Origin: Acidobacteriota bacterium
GTDB lineage: Bacteria; Acidobacteriota; Terriglobia; Bryobacterales; Bryobacteraceae
Length of the DNA stretch: 64,000 nucleotides
Direction: 5' to 3'
NCBI GenBank assembly: GCA_947470805.1
Contig: CANIVU010000007.1
Coordinates: forward strand, 1-64,000
Positions 1 through 8,916 of the stretch are shown piece after piece (the stretch's first letter is position 1; each line of letters starts with the position of its first letter). The position numbers and the translations under genes were made by a program. The notes under the pieces are model-generated. The model was not told where the DNA came from. It worked only from the letters and a program-made list of their open reading frames with translations, and made no database searches.

Positions 1-2576
1 GCCTCTTCCGCCCGCTCTTCCGCAATCGCAAATATCGTATCCTTCTCCTGCAGTTTCTGTAACTCCGTCTTCCCATCGGCACCCAACTCTGCAATCCGTC
101 CGACTGCCTCGGCTCGCAACTTCCGCGCTTCCTTAAAATCTCCGCTATGAATGCGAAGCTCCATTTCATTCAACAAAAGCCGAACCAACAGCCCCTTCTG
201 ACGCAACCGCTCAAACGTCCCCCGCACCTGCGCCTGTATCTCAAACACCAACAGAAAATCCCCCCGCACAATCGCCAAATGCGCCACCCGCAACAACACC
301 GGCGCCACCTCCCCCGCCCTACCAGACTTAACCACCTCCTCGTAACTAGCCCGCGCCTCCCTCCACGCCTCCTCATTCTTCCCCTCCGCAATCTGCGCAT
401 CCACCCGCACCATCCGCGCCGTCAAAACAGACTGCGGATCCCTCGTCGTCCGGTAATACTCCTCCGCCGCCCGCAAATACTCCAACGCCTCCCCACCCCT
501 CTTCAACCGCACCAACACCTCCGCCACACGCAACCGCGCCCCCGCCGCCGCCCTCTGCAACCGTTCCTCTTCCGCAATCCGCAACGAAGTCAAGTAAGCC
601 TCCAACGCCTCCTCATACTTGAATTGCGCATGATACGCATAACCCAGGTCAAAATAACTATGCGCTTGTAACTGCGAATAACCCACCCCCCGCGCCATCG
701 CCCCCACCTTCCCCGCAATCTCCCGCGCCTCCCCAAACTTCCCGCCCCGCGCCGCCACCGTCCCCAACCGCGCCAGCGTCACCGCCTCCAAATACTCATA
801 CTTCGTCGCCCGCGCCATCTCCATCACCCCCCGCAAATCCTCCTCACTCCGCGCCAGGTCCTTCGTCAAAATAAGCGTCTCGCTCCGCCGCAACGCCACC
901 GCCGTCAACCCCTCCAAATTCCCCCGCAAACGAAAAACCTCCTCCGCCTTCCCATACGCCTCCAACGCCCCGGACCACTGCCGCAACCGGTGCCGCAACA
1001 CGCCCAACTGCAGCCACGCCGCCGCATTCTCCGGCTCGGCCTTCACCAACCCCTCATACCGCGCAATCGCCTCGTCCACAGCCCCATTCATCGCCAGCGC
1101 CTTCGCCGTATCCAGCCCCGCCCCCAACCGCGCAAACAGCTTCGCCGACTCCCCAAAATCCCGCAACACAAAATGCCGCACCGCGTCCGTCAACCCGCCC
1201 GGTTCGTCCCGCAATCCATCGGCCCGCAACAACGCCTCCCGCGCCCGGTCCGCCATGTCCAACTCAGCCAACGCCTGCGCCAGCCGCGCATGCGCCCCAG
1301 GAAATTGAGGATCGGCCGCAACCGCCTTCTCCAACAGCAACCGCGCCTGATACGGCGCCTCCTCATGCAGTGCAGTCACACCCCGGTCATACCACCGCTG
1401 CGCCTCCGCCGTCGGCCTGTGTCCGCTCCACAAACCCCGCCACGGCAACAGCGAAACAACCACCGCAATCCCCACCATCGCCGCAGTCCGCTGCCAGGTC
1501 CCCAATAACTTCTTCTTCCGCGGCAACGCCGTCCGCGTCGACCCCTCCACCTCCGCCAACACCGCCCGCGCCGATTGAAACCGCGCCCCCGCGTCCTGCG
1601 CCAAACATCCCAATATTCCCCGGTCCCAACTCGCCGGCAAACCCTCCACCAGCGAACTCGGCGGCGCCGGCGTCTCCCGCAACTTCTTCACCGCCAGCGC
1701 CATCGCCGACCCGCCCCGGAACGGCAACACCCCCGTCACCAGTTCATACAGCAACACGCCCAACGAATACACGTCCGTGGCCGGCCCAATCTCCCCGCCC
1801 TCAATCTGCTCCGGCGCCATATACGCCGGCGTCCCCAACGCCCCACCCGTCGCCGTCAGCCCCACCGCGCTCAGCGAACGCGACAACCCAAAATCCGTAA
1901 TCACCACCCGCTCGCCCACCATCATCACGTTGCTGGGCTTCAAATCCCGATGCACCACCCCCGCCGCGTGCGCCGCCTCCAACCCCTCCACCATCTGCCG
2001 CAAAATGCCCAGCGCCACCTCTGGCGCCAACTTCCCATCGCGCTCCAGCCGCGCCGCCAGCGTCTCCCCCTCCAGCAGTTCCATCGTCAGGAAATGTACC
2101 GTCCGCCCGCCCGGCGCCCGATGCTGCCACAAGTCATGAATGCGGCAAACGTTCGGATGCGTCACCCGCCGCGACAGCTGAATCTCTTGCTTAAACCGTG
2201 CAAACGCCGTGTCCGTCAACGCCAACTCCGGCCGCAGCGTCTTCACCGCTACCCGCTCATTCAGCGCCGCGTCCTCGGCCTCGTAAACCTCGCCCATCCC
2301 GCCGGCCGCAATAAACCGCACAATCCGGAACCGCTCCGCCGCCACGTCGTCTTTGCGAAACGCCCGCAAATCCACGACGTCTTTCACCCACTCCACCGGC
2401 GGCTGCAGCCGGTCCACTTCATTAAAACTCTCGGCGTTCAGGTTCAACAAACGCCGCGCCTCTTCAGCCACCACCCGGTCTTCCAACTCCGCCAGCGCCC
2501 TGTCCCGCTCCTCCCGCGGCGCCTCGCTCAACCGTTCAAACCAATCCTTTACCTGCTCCCATTGCGAAGGACTCAT
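1..2576 (-). CDS. Ser/Thr protein kinase with TPR repeats (3' end outside window)
   Basis: The frame stays open from the ATG at 2576 to the window edge, giving 858 codons without a stop, so the C-terminus is missing. Residues about 75-335 form a Hanks-type kinase domain with a glycine-rich loop (AAGGMGEVY), the VAVK lysine, HRDLKPSN with catalytic Asp211, a DFG metal site and a GTPAYMAPE activation-segment end. A hydrophobic segment lies at about residues 350-375, and the remainder is a helical TPR-like array. This suggests a membrane-anchored kinase with an outward-facing TPR sensor or scaffold. The start codon overlaps the stop of the ECF sigma gene as ATGA, so the two are translationally coupled; the kinase is inferred to act on that sigma factor. 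Confidence 0.93.
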   Translation of the reverse strand, partial: MSPSQWEQVKDWFERLSEAPREERDRALAELEDRVVAEEARRLLNLNAESFNEVDRLQPPVEWVKDVVDLRAFRKDDVAAERFRIVRFIAAGGMGEVYEAEDAALNERVAVKTLRPELALTDTAFARFKQEIQLSRRVTHPNVCRIHDLWQHRAPGGRTVHFLTMELLEGETLAARLERDGKLAPEVALGILRQMVEGLEAAHAAGVVHRDLKPSNVMMVGERVVITDFGLSRSLSAVGLTATGGALGTPAYMAPEQIEGGEIGPATDVYSLGVLLYELVTGVLPFRGGSAMALAVKKLRETPAPPSSLVEGLPASWDRGILGCLAQDAGARFQSARAVLAEVEGSTRTALPRKKKLLGTWQRTAAMVGIAVVVSLLPWRGLWSGHRPTAEAQRWYDRGVTALHEEAPYQARLLLEKAVAADPQFPGAHARLAQALAELDMADRAREALLRADGLRDEPGGLTDAVRHFVLRDFGESAKLFARLGAGLDTAKALAMNGAVDEAIARYEGLVKAEPENAAAWLQLGVLRHRLRQWSGALEAYGKAEEVFRLRGNLEGLTAVALRRSETLILTKDLARSEEDLRGVMEMARATKYEYLEAVTLARLGTVAARGGKFGEAREIAGKVGAMARGVGYSQLQAHSYFDLGYAYHAQFKYEEALEAYLTSLRIAEEERLQRAAAGARLRVAEVLVRLKRGGEALEYLRAAEEYYRTTRDPQSVLTARMVRVDAQIAEGKNEEAWREARASYEEVVKSGRAGEVAPVLLRVAHLAIVRGDFLLVFEIQAQVRGTFERLRQKGLLVRLLLNEMELRIHSGDFKEARKLRAEAVGRIAELGADGKTELQKLQEKDTIFAIAEERAEE

Positions 2577-3148
2577 GCAAACGCGGAGCCCCGAATTTCA
2601 CCCTCCAGCCACGCCCGCGCCACCGCCCAATCCCGCTTCACCGTCTTCTCGGAAATCGCCATCACCTCCGCCGTCTGCTCCACCGTCAGCCCCGCAAAAA
2701 AGCGCAGTTCCACCACCCGAGCCTGCCTGGCGTCCAACGACGCCAGCCGCGTCAACGCCCGGTCCAGATCCAGCATCCGGCCCGACTCCGTGTTTTCCAC
2801 CGCCGCAATATTCTCGTTCAAATCAATCCTCACTCCCGCCCCTCCACGCTTCTCCGCCACGTGCCGCCGCGCATGGTCAATCAGCACCCGCCGCATCGTC
2901 TGCGCCGCCGTCACAAAAAAATGAGCACGGCTCTCCCAGCTCACCGGGCCATTGCCGATCAACCGCACATACGCTTCATTTACCAATGCCGAAGCCTGCA
3001 ATGTATGGTCCGGCCGTTCGCGACGCATGTATCCCGCCGCCAGCCGGTGCAACTCTTCGTACACCGCTTCCATTAACTGCCTCTCCGCCTCCCGATCGCC
3101 GTTTTGGACGTGGGCCAGCAGTTGTGTAATATTCGGATCGGGCGTCAT
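2573..3148 (-). CDS. ECF RNA polymerase sigma factor of the kinase-linked type
   Basis: This 191-residue protein has sigma region 2 (about residues 10-95, including HTLQASALVNEAYVRL and RRVLIDHARR) and region 4 (about 130-185, including FAGLTVEQTAEVMAISEKTV). It resembles the TIGR02999 / ECF43-like sigma factors that are common in Acidobacteria and Planctomycetes beside Ser/Thr kinases. No anti-sigma factor gene is adjacent. The acidic residues usually found at the start of region 2.2 (DAED in typical ECFs) are replaced by a neutral stretch with Ser53, which is what phosphorylation-activated sigma factors show. It overlaps the upstream sulfatase and the downstream kinase by four bases each (ATGA). 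Confidence 0.92.
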   Translation of the reverse strand: MTPDPNITQLLAHVQNGDREAERQLMEAVYEELHRLAAGYMRRERPDHTLQASALVNEAYVRLIGNGPVSWESRAHFFVTAAQTMRRVLIDHARRHVAEKRGGAGVRIDLNENIAAVENTESGRMLDLDRALTRLASLDARQARVVELRFFAGLTVEQTAEVMAISEKTVKRDWAVARAWLEGEIRGSAFA

Positions 3149-4725
3149 ATTAGGGACTTATTATACGCCTCAATACACAATGCGGAGAATCCCAAACTAT
3201 CGGGTCCTTTTCGTACTGGTACGCTTCGCCCTTCCCGTTTATACTTCTCCAACAACCCCCGCAGCTCTTTCACTCGCTCCGGATACTGGGCATACAAATT
3301 CTTCTGCTCGCCCAGGTCTTCCTTCAAATGAAACAGCTCCGCCGGCTGATCGTGAGCCGCAATCCCATGCTTCTCCCGCCACCACGCCGGCTCCCCCGCC
3401 CCGTGCGCGTTCTTCGGCGATTCCAATAGCACCCAATCCCCCCGCCGAATCCCGTATTCATTGTTGATCGAGTGGTGCACCGTCGCCTCGCGAATCGGCG
3501 CGCCAATCTTCTTCCCAAACAACGCCGCGCTAATGTCGTAACTATCCTCCGCCGCCTCGTTCGGCAACCGGTGCCCCATCATCCCAGCCACCGTCGCCAT
3601 CAAATCCGTCAGGCAGATAATCTCTTTCTCCACCTTCCCCGCCGGCACCCGCCCGGGCCCCCACGCCACAAAGGGAACCCGGTGCCCGCCCTCCCATAAC
3701 ATCCGTTTGGCCCCGCGCAGCGGCCCTTGGCTCGCGTGCCCAAACTCCTGCAACACCGGATAAGTCAGATTCTCCGGCCCGTTGTCACTCGTAAACAAAA
3801 CAATCGTGTTCTCCGCCGCCCCCGACTTACGAATCGCCTCCATCACCTGCCCTACCGTCCAATCCGTCTGCTGCACAAAGTCGCCGTACTTACCCGCCTT
3901 ACTCTTGCCCACGAACTCATCATCCGGCGCAATCGGCGTATGCGGGGCCGACAACGTGAAATACAGGAAAAACGGCTCCGCCCGCTTCGTCGAATCCTCC
4001 ACATACCGCACCGCCCGCCGCGTCAACTCCGGCAACACGCCCTCCAGCCGCCACCCCGGCTTCATCAACCCCGGCCACCCAAACATCCCCTCCGGTTTCG
4101 CCTCCGTCACCGGAGCCGTCACCCGGTCATTCTCGATAAACGAATACGGCGGAAAGTTCGGCAAATCCACGCCAAAGTAGTAATCGAACCCCCGCGTCGT
4201 CGGCCCCTCCGGGATCCGATCATTGATCAACACCTTCTTCGCAAACTGATTCCGAATCTCCCGCTGCGGATCCCCAATCCGCACCTGCGCATTCACCTTG
4301 CTGCCATCGGTGGTCTGCCAATCCCAGCCCAAATGCCACTTGCCGATACAAGCCGTCCGGTACCCATAGCCCTTCAACATCTTCGGCAATGTCAGCCGGT
4401 CTTTCTCAATCAACGGCCGGTCCCACGGCCACAGCACCTGCGTCTTCAGCTCGGTTCGCCAAGGATACCGCCCCGTCAACAACCCATACCGCGTCGGCGA
4501 ACACACCCCGCAAGGCGTATGCGCATCCACAAACCGCAGCCCCTCCCGCGCCATGCGGTCAATGTACGGCGTCTGGATCTTCGACTCCGGATGAAAGCAA
4601 CTCACGTCGCCATAGCCCAAATCATCAGCCAGAATCACAACAATGTTCGGCTTCCGTTTCGCCGCCGCCACCGCGAGCGAACTACCCGCAACTGTTTTCA
4701 AAAAAGAACGCCGTGTATGTCCCAT
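3145..4725 (-). CDS. Tat-exported sulfatase (arylsulfatase A-like)
   Basis: The protein has 526 residues. A twin-arginine leader (RRSFLK) is at the N-terminus and is followed directly by the metal-binding motif ILADDLGYGD. Cys75 lies in CSPTR, a CxPxR-type site for conversion to formylglycine, followed by the usual LLTGRYPWR. Further sulfatase motifs are GKWHLGW, SAPHTPIAP and TSDNGPEN. It should hydrolyse sulfate esters, probably of polysaccharides, outside the cytoplasm; the substrate cannot be told from the sequence. A good ribosome site (GAGG) precedes the ATG. It is the first gene of an operon with the ECF sigma factor and the kinase, which is an unusual pairing that suggests regulated sulfated-substrate use. 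Confidence 0.94.
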   Translation of the reverse strand: MGHTRRSFLKTVAGSSLAVAAAKRKPNIVVILADDLGYGDVSCFHPESKIQTPYIDRMAREGLRFVDAHTPCGVCSPTRYGLLTGRYPWRTELKTQVLWPWDRPLIEKDRLTLPKMLKGYGYRTACIGKWHLGWDWQTTDGSKVNAQVRIGDPQREIRNQFAKKVLINDRIPEGPTTRGFDYYFGVDLPNFPPYSFIENDRVTAPVTEAKPEGMFGWPGLMKPGWRLEGVLPELTRRAVRYVEDSTKRAEPFFLYFTLSAPHTPIAPDDEFVGKSKAGKYGDFVQQTDWTVGQVMEAIRKSGAAENTIVLFTSDNGPENLTYPVLQEFGHASQGPLRGAKRMLWEGGHRVPFVAWGPGRVPAGKVEKEIICLTDLMATVAGMMGHRLPNEAAEDSYDISAALFGKKIGAPIREATVHHSINNEYGIRRGDWVLLESPKNAHGAGEPAWWREKHGIAAHDQPAELFHLKEDLGEQKNLYAQYPERVKELRGLLEKYKREGRSVPVRKGPDSLGFSALCIEAYNKSLI

Positions 4726-4757
4726 AGCAACCTCAGCGATTCTAATATAGAAAGGTC

Positions 4758-5702
4758 ATGCGCATCCGACCCCTCCTCGTAGCGGCCCTCGTCGCCCTCC
4801 CCCTCCTCGCCAAAGATGCCACCGTTTGGCTCCAAACCAAGGACGGCGCCGCCTCCGAAGCCACCGTCTCGGTAGCCTCCCTCAAGGTCACCGTCGACGG
4901 CAAACCCCGCACCATCCCCTTCGCCAACATCCTCTCCGTCCATAATGGCGACCCAGCCTCCCCCTCCGAAGCCGAAAAAATAACCGCCGGCATCGCCGCC
5001 CTACAGGGCACGGACCGCAAGGCTTCCGACGCCGCCATTGAGGCCCTCACCGCCATCGGCATCCCCGTCACCACGCCCCTCCTTAAGGCCTATAAGGACA
5101 CCGACCAGCACGAACCCCGCCCTCTCTACCGCCTCTTCGAACGTGTCATGCCCAGCCACGCCGATCAACTCGATCGCGAACTCAGCCTCATCCGCCTCAC
5201 AACGGGCGAAGCCCTCCGCGCCAAAGTCGAACCGTTCCAACTCGGCGCCACGGCCTGGCAAAACGTCCGCGTCTTCGCCGTTCGCCAAAAACAGATCTCC
5301 CGCCGCGTCGAGGTGCACTCCCTCCGCCACAGCACGCAAATCGAATACTTCGACACCGCCATTCTCTTCGGCGCCGCCTCCAAAGCCACCGCCACCGCCT
5401 CCGGCTTCACCCGCCTCAGCTGGGAGACCGATGGCTGGGCTACCGATCCGAATGGCCTCCAGAAACCCGGCCCCAATTACAAGACCAATCTCGTCGACGG
5501 CCACCCCTTCGGCGCCCTCGTCGGCCGCTTCCGCGCCACAGGTGAAGTCTTCTTCCTCGGCCGATCTTGGACATCCAAGCCCGGCGCGAATGGCAAGCTT
5601 TTCCTGGCAATCAACGACAATCGCCACTGGCAGAACAACCTCGGCACCTACCGCGTCCTCGTCCAGGCCACCGATGCCTACGACCTCGGCGACGCCCAAT
5701 AA
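4758..5702 (+). CDS. Secreted protein with C-terminal LecA (PA-IL)-like domain
   Basis: This 314-residue protein starts with a Sec signal (RPLLVAALVALPLLA). Residues about 20-75 are a small beta-rich region and the middle has no family I recognise. The last 90 residues resemble the galactose-binding lectin LecA/PA-IL: GALVGRF, then a strand with FFLG, then GKLFLAINDN and NNLGTYRV, where the ND and NN residues line up with the LecA calcium and sugar ligands. A role in binding extracellular carbohydrate is inferred. It is transcribed away from the sulfatase with only 32 bases between the two genes, so promoter elements must lie partly inside coding sequence. A GAAAGG ribosome site precedes the ATG. 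Confidence 0.8.
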   Translation: MRIRPLLVAALVALPLLAKDATVWLQTKDGAASEATVSVASLKVTVDGKPRTIPFANILSVHNGDPASPSEAEKITAGIAALQGTDRKASDAAIEALTAIGIPVTTPLLKAYKDTDQHEPRPLYRLFERVMPSHADQLDRELSLIRLTTGEALRAKVEPFQLGATAWQNVRVFAVRQKQISRRVEVHSLRHSTQIEYFDTAILFGAASKATATASGFTRLSWETDGWATDPNGLQKPGPNYKTNLVDGHPFGALVGRFRATGEVFFLGRSWTSKPGANGKLFLAINDNRHWQNNLGTYRVLVQATDAYDLGDAQ

Positions 5703-5713
5703 ACGGGAAGCAA

Positions 5714-6466
5714 CTAGTTTTTATACGACGGGTCTTTCCTGTCCAGTAACCGCAGCATCGCCGCGAACTCCGGATTCCGCTCCCGGCTATAACCCTTATC
5801 GCCCAGGAAATCGTCGCTCCGCTCCCGGCTCACCTGGCAAACCGACAGCGGAGGGATAACCAGCCCCGCCCCCGTCGCCTGCGCCGCTAGTTGCACCTGG
5901 CAAGCCCGTTCCAACCGGTACATCCGCACAAACGCCTGCGCCACCGAATCGCCACACGTCAGCAATCCGTGATTCCGCATCACAAACACGTTCTTATCGC
6001 CCAGGTTCACCGCCAGCCTTTCCCGCTCGCCCAACTCCAGGCTCGGGCCTTCAAAGTCGTGATACCCCACGCCCTCGTAGTAGCCCAGAGCGTACATGCT
6101 GATCGGCAACAGCCCGCAGTCCAGCGCCGCCAGCGCCATCCCAGCCACGGTGTGCGTATGCATCACGCACCGCACGTCCCGGCGCACCATGTGGATCGCC
6201 GAATGGATCACGAACCCGGCCGGATTAATCTCCTGCGCCGGGTCGCCGATGATGTTTCCGTGTAAGTCAACTTTCACTAAGTTCGACGCGCATACCTCGT
6301 CAAACCGATACCCGTACGGGTTGATCAGGAAATGGTGGCCCGGCCCTGGAACCCTCACCGTTGTGTGGGTCCAGATCAATTCCGACCAGCCAAAATGGTC
6401 AATCAGGCGGTAGGCCGCCGCTAACTGAACCCGTAACTCCCACTCTTCCGCGGAACAGTCGATCAT
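5714..6466 (-). CDS. Class II aldolase/adducin family protein
   Basis: The protein has 250 residues, a normal length for the family. The zinc-binding histidines are visible as MHTHT (His103, His105) and RNHGLLTCG (His166). Members include L-fuculose- and L-ribulose-phosphate aldolase-epimerases and many uncharacterised enzymes; the closest pattern here ([10 protein letters not shown] near the N-terminus, [10 protein letters not shown] late in the protein) is of the uncharacterised aldolase/adducin type, so no substrate is given. The ATG overlaps the last codon of the upstream DUF1080 gene by four bases, indicating one transcript. It converges on the LecA-like gene with 11 bases between the stops. 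Confidence 0.9.
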   Translation of the reverse strand: MIDCSAEEWELRVQLAAAYRLIDHFGWSELIWTHTTVRVPGPGHHFLINPYGYRFDEVCASNLVKVDLHGNIIGDPAQEINPAGFVIHSAIHMVRRDVRCVMHTHTVAGMALAALDCGLLPISMYALGYYEGVGYHDFEGPSLELGERERLAVNLGDKNVFVMRNHGLLTCGDSVAQAFVRMYRLERACQVQLAAQATGAGLVIPPLSVCQVSRERSDDFLGDKGYSRERNPEFAAMLRLLDRKDPSYKN

Positions 6467-7194
6467 AGCGTCTTCAGATAGATGTTCTTGAACTCAATCT
6501 TCATCGGCGGCCCCACGTGCATCTGCAGGCCAATCAACCCCTTCATCATCCGGCCCTTGGGGTCGTTGTCCACAAACGCCGACATCAACTGCCCGTTCAT
6601 GATCTGCAGCAGAATATTGCCCTTGGCAATCACGTGAACCGTGTTCCAGCCGTTCACGTTCACAATCCCGCGCGCGTCTTCGTTGCCTTTGATGTTGCCG
6701 ATCACCTTGGCCTTCTTGCCTTCTTCAATCTGCCCCACCGTCCCGCGCACGGCCAAAAACCCGCGCCCACGTTCTTCATACAGCAAACCCGTGTACCGGT
6801 TCTCAAAATCAAAATCGGCCTGATAGCCCTTCAAAACCCACTTACCAACTTCCGGCAACTCCACGCTGCGATACTGCAATCCGCTATTGGTCGAGTTCAT
6901 TTTGAAGTCCAGTTTCAACTCGAAATCCGCCGGTTCCCCGCCCCGGTAAATCAAAAAGGTGTTCATCTTCAGCGGCTTCTCTTTTGTCGACTCGCCAACA
7001 ATGGAGCCGCCCTCGACACGCCAGAACTCCGGATTCCCATCCCAGTTCTTCAACGTGCCGTCGAAGATCGATTCGAACCCCTCGGTTGAATTCACCACCA
7101 ACGGTTCCGGCCCCTGCGGCGCCCGTCGCGGCGCAGCCGCCGGCGGCTGCGCCAGCAACCCCAAGGCAACCACCAAACCCAGTAAAAGCTTCAT
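6463..7194 (-). CDS. Secreted DUF1080 (3-keto-disaccharide hydrolase-like) protein
   Basis: The ATG at 7194 is chosen because it starts a clear Sec signal ([15 protein letters not shown]) and has GGGAGAA about ten bases upstream; an in-frame extension to 7260 looks untranslated. The 243-residue product has the concanavalin-like DUF1080 fold: [14 protein letters not shown] near the start, then a block around NSGLQYRS and a final [21 protein letters not shown]. The family is linked to extracytoplasmic carbohydrate breakdown, including 3-keto-sugar hydrolysis. It forms an operon with the class II aldolase, which suggests both act on one carbohydrate. A 24-base perfect palindrome lies in its leader-coding region. 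Confidence 0.88.
   Translation of the reverse strand: MKLLLGLVVALGLLAQPPAAAPRRAPQGPEPLVVNSTEGFESIFDGTLKNWDGNPEFWRVEGGSIVGESTKEKPLKMNTFLIYRGGEPADFELKLDFKMNSTNSGLQYRSVELPEVGKWVLKGYQADFDFENRYTGLLYEERGRGFLAVRGTVGQIEEGKKAKVIGNIKGNEDARGIVNVNGWNTVHVIAKGNILLQIMNGQLMSAFVDNDPKGRMMKGLIGLQMHVGPPMKIEFKNIYLKTL
7130..7153. repeat. 24-base perfect palindrome
   Basis: The 12-base arms meet with no spacer (GGCGCAGCCGCC and its exact complement). The palindrome lies about 40 bases after the start of the DUF1080 gene, where it encodes an alanine/proline-rich stretch after the signal peptide. It may simply reflect GCC-type codon repetition, or it may form a hairpin or cruciform near the translation start. Confidence 0.6.
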
Positions 7195-7315
7195 CGCGTG
7201 CGTTCTCCCAATTGAAAATACCGAACTACGAAAAATATCACTTTCCAGCCGTCCGCGCATTCATGACCCCGTTTTCGAACAACCCGCGCAGTCACCAGGG
7301 AAAGGAACATTCACT

Positions 7316-7873
7316 TTGAAAACACTACTACTCATCGCCGCGATCACCGTTGCGGCCTTCGCCCAGGCGCCCGTCGCCCCTCAGACGACCGGTTACTGCC
7401 GCGCGCCCCAAAACATGGTCCACGGCCGCCCCGACAACTTCGCCCCCAACGGCCCCGAGATGCCCGCCATGGTAAGCCCGGCGCTGAAGGCTTTGATCGC
7501 CGCCAAAAAGGCTCCTACGAAAGGCTTCGACGACCCAGCCCAAGACCGCTGGCTCGCCGGCTCCTTCCAGATCTCCGGCTGCCGTGTCTGCCGCGAAGTG
7601 GTCATCACTCTGAATATCCGGCGCCCGAAGGGCGGACTCGCCGATAACGACGCCATCCTCATCGGCCTCGCCCCGTTCACCGCCCCCAACCTCCTCGTCA
7701 ACATGCAGCCTTGGTTGAACACAACAGTCCTCACCAAAACCGTCACGCTCACGATCCCTATGGCCCAGATGAACCAGCTCATCATGAACCAGCCCCCTGG
7801 CCCTGTCTGGCTCGATTACCTCATCCAGGACGACACCGAAGTCGACTCCATCACTGTTCAACTCATCCAGTAA
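7316..7873 (+). CDS. Small secreted protein of unknown family, CxxC-containing
   Basis: Translation most likely starts at the TTG at 7316, because AGGGAAAGGAA lies about nine bases upstream and the codons that follow encode a Sec signal (MKTLLLIAAITVAAFA). The 185-residue product has conserved-looking blocks: HGRPDNFAPNG, GFDDPAQDRWLAGSFQISGC, a CRVC pair, NIRRP, and near the end NQPPGPVWLDYLIQDDTEVD. I do not recognise the family. A decayed second copy lies immediately downstream and keeps the same blocks, which supports that they are real conserved elements. A hairpin at 7893-7916 probably ends its transcript. Confidence 0.8.
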   Translation: MKTLLLIAAITVAAFAQAPVAPQTTGYCRAPQNMVHGRPDNFAPNGPEMPAMVSPALKALIAAKKAPTKGFDDPAQDRWLAGSFQISGCRVCREVVITLNIRRPKGGLADNDAILIGLAPFTAPNLLVNMQPWLNTTVLTKTVTLTIPMAQMNQLIMNQPPGPVWLDYLIQDDTEVDSITVQLIQ

Positions 7874-7892
7874 CCCACCACAACAACCAACC

Positions 7893-7916
7893 CGGGCGCG
7901 GCCAAACCCGCGCCCG
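7893..7916 (+). terminator. Terminator-like hairpin after the small secreted gene
   Basis: A 9-base perfect inverted repeat (CGGGCGCGG and its complement) with a 6-base loop sits 20 bases after the stop at 7873. No T-run follows (ATTCAG), so it is a weak or Rho-assisted terminator candidate, or an mRNA 3' stabiliser. Confidence 0.5.
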
Positions 7917-7925
7917 ATTCAGTGC

Positions 7926-8371
7926 TTGGAATCGCCATCGCCCCCTCTGCCCACCGGCTCCCGTGGCACACCTCATACCCTTACGAACGGCCGTCCCGGC
8001 AACTTCGCCGCGAACTCCATTGAAAGCCTACAAAGCCACCCACCCACCCCCAACGGCTTCGACGACCTGGTCCAGGACCGCTGGGTCGCCGGATCCCTCA
8101 AACTCTCCGGCTGCCACGTCTGTTTCCCCGTCGTAAACACCATGAACATCCGCCGCCAATCATCCCGTCCGGCCGCCCGAGACACCATGCTACTCGGCCT
8201 CGCCCCCCTTCACCGCTCCCAACCTACTGGCCAACATCACGCCCTGGATCAACTTCAGATCCCGCAAAACATCAGTTCATCATCAACCAGCCCCCCGGCC
8301 CGGTCTACCTCGCCTACCGCCTCCAGGACGACACCGAAGTCGACGCCATCACCGACCAGCTCCTCCAGTAG
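7926..8371 (+). pseudogene. Decayed tandem copy of the 7316-7873 gene
   Basis: Translation in the first frame gives NGRPGNFAANS, GFDDLVQDRWVAGSLKLSGC, HVCFPVV, MNIRR and MLLGLAP, matching the blocks of the upstream gene in order. After about 8206 the match continues in another frame (FTAPNLLANITPWIN) and then in a third (FIINQPPGPVYLAYRLQDD...), ending at the TAG at 8369-8371. At least two frameshifts, an internal deletion in the first half and the loss of a signal peptide mark it as a pseudogene. Its end overlaps the 3' end of the convergent membrane-protein gene by 23 bases. Confidence 0.82.
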
Positions 8372-8888
8372 CCCGCGTCCGCCAATACTCCCGCGCCGCT
8401 TCCCACCGCCGCCGTACCCACCCTTTGTGCAACGCCCGCTCCCGCCGCCACCACCGCCCCACAGCCGATTCCGCCCACAACCCATACGCCGCCGCCCGCA
8501 GCCGCATCACATGCTCGTAGCACCACCGGAACCACCCAATGGTTAACAACTGCGTCTGCGTCAATTGGAACAGCCGCGCCACGATCGCCGTCCCCACAAT
8601 TTTCGCAGTCACAATCGTCCCAATCCCCAACACCGGATGCCCCCCGGCCAGCCAGTACAAAGCCAATAACTTCACCGGCGCCAGCGCCACCGCCGGCACC
8701 CCGAACAGTGCCAACGCCCCCATCGGCGGCACCCCCCGCAACCACGCCTCCACGGCCCGAAAAACCGGCAGCTTCCCCAACAGCGCCAGCACGCCCGACA
8801 ACCGCCACAACGCCTCTTCCACCACCAAAATCACACCCGCCACAACCAATAGCGGATACGTCACAAGTCGTTTCAGAAATCGGCGCAC
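8349..8888 (-). CDS. Uncharacterised inner-membrane protein
   Basis: The 179-residue product has hydrophobic segments at about residues 8-25, 60-82 and 84-105, an EEALWR motif after the first segment, and a basic, Trp- and Arg-rich C-terminus (RRRWEAAREYWRTR). This layout matches a widespread uncharacterised bacterial membrane protein type; I cannot assign a function. It is transcribed away from the TonB-dependent receptor with 28 bases between the start codons, and its 3' end overlaps the decayed gene copy. Confidence 0.75.
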   Translation of the reverse strand: MRRFLKRLVTYPLLVVAGVILVVEEALWRLSGVLALLGKLPVFRAVEAWLRGVPPMGALALFGVPAVALAPVKLLALYWLAGGHPVLGIGTIVTAKIVGTAIVARLFQLTQTQLLTIGWFRWCYEHVMRLRAAAYGLWAESAVGRWWRRERALHKGWVRRRWEAAREYWRTRATGGAGR

Positions 8889-8916
8889 AGTCTAAGCTAA
8901 CATTGCCTGTAACCCC

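Noticed and set aside
1575-2924. A 449-codon open frame on the + strand across the kinase and sigma genes
   Set aside because: It is antisense to two clear genes, Arg/Pro/His-rich with no domain, and arises from GC-rich codons on the other strand.
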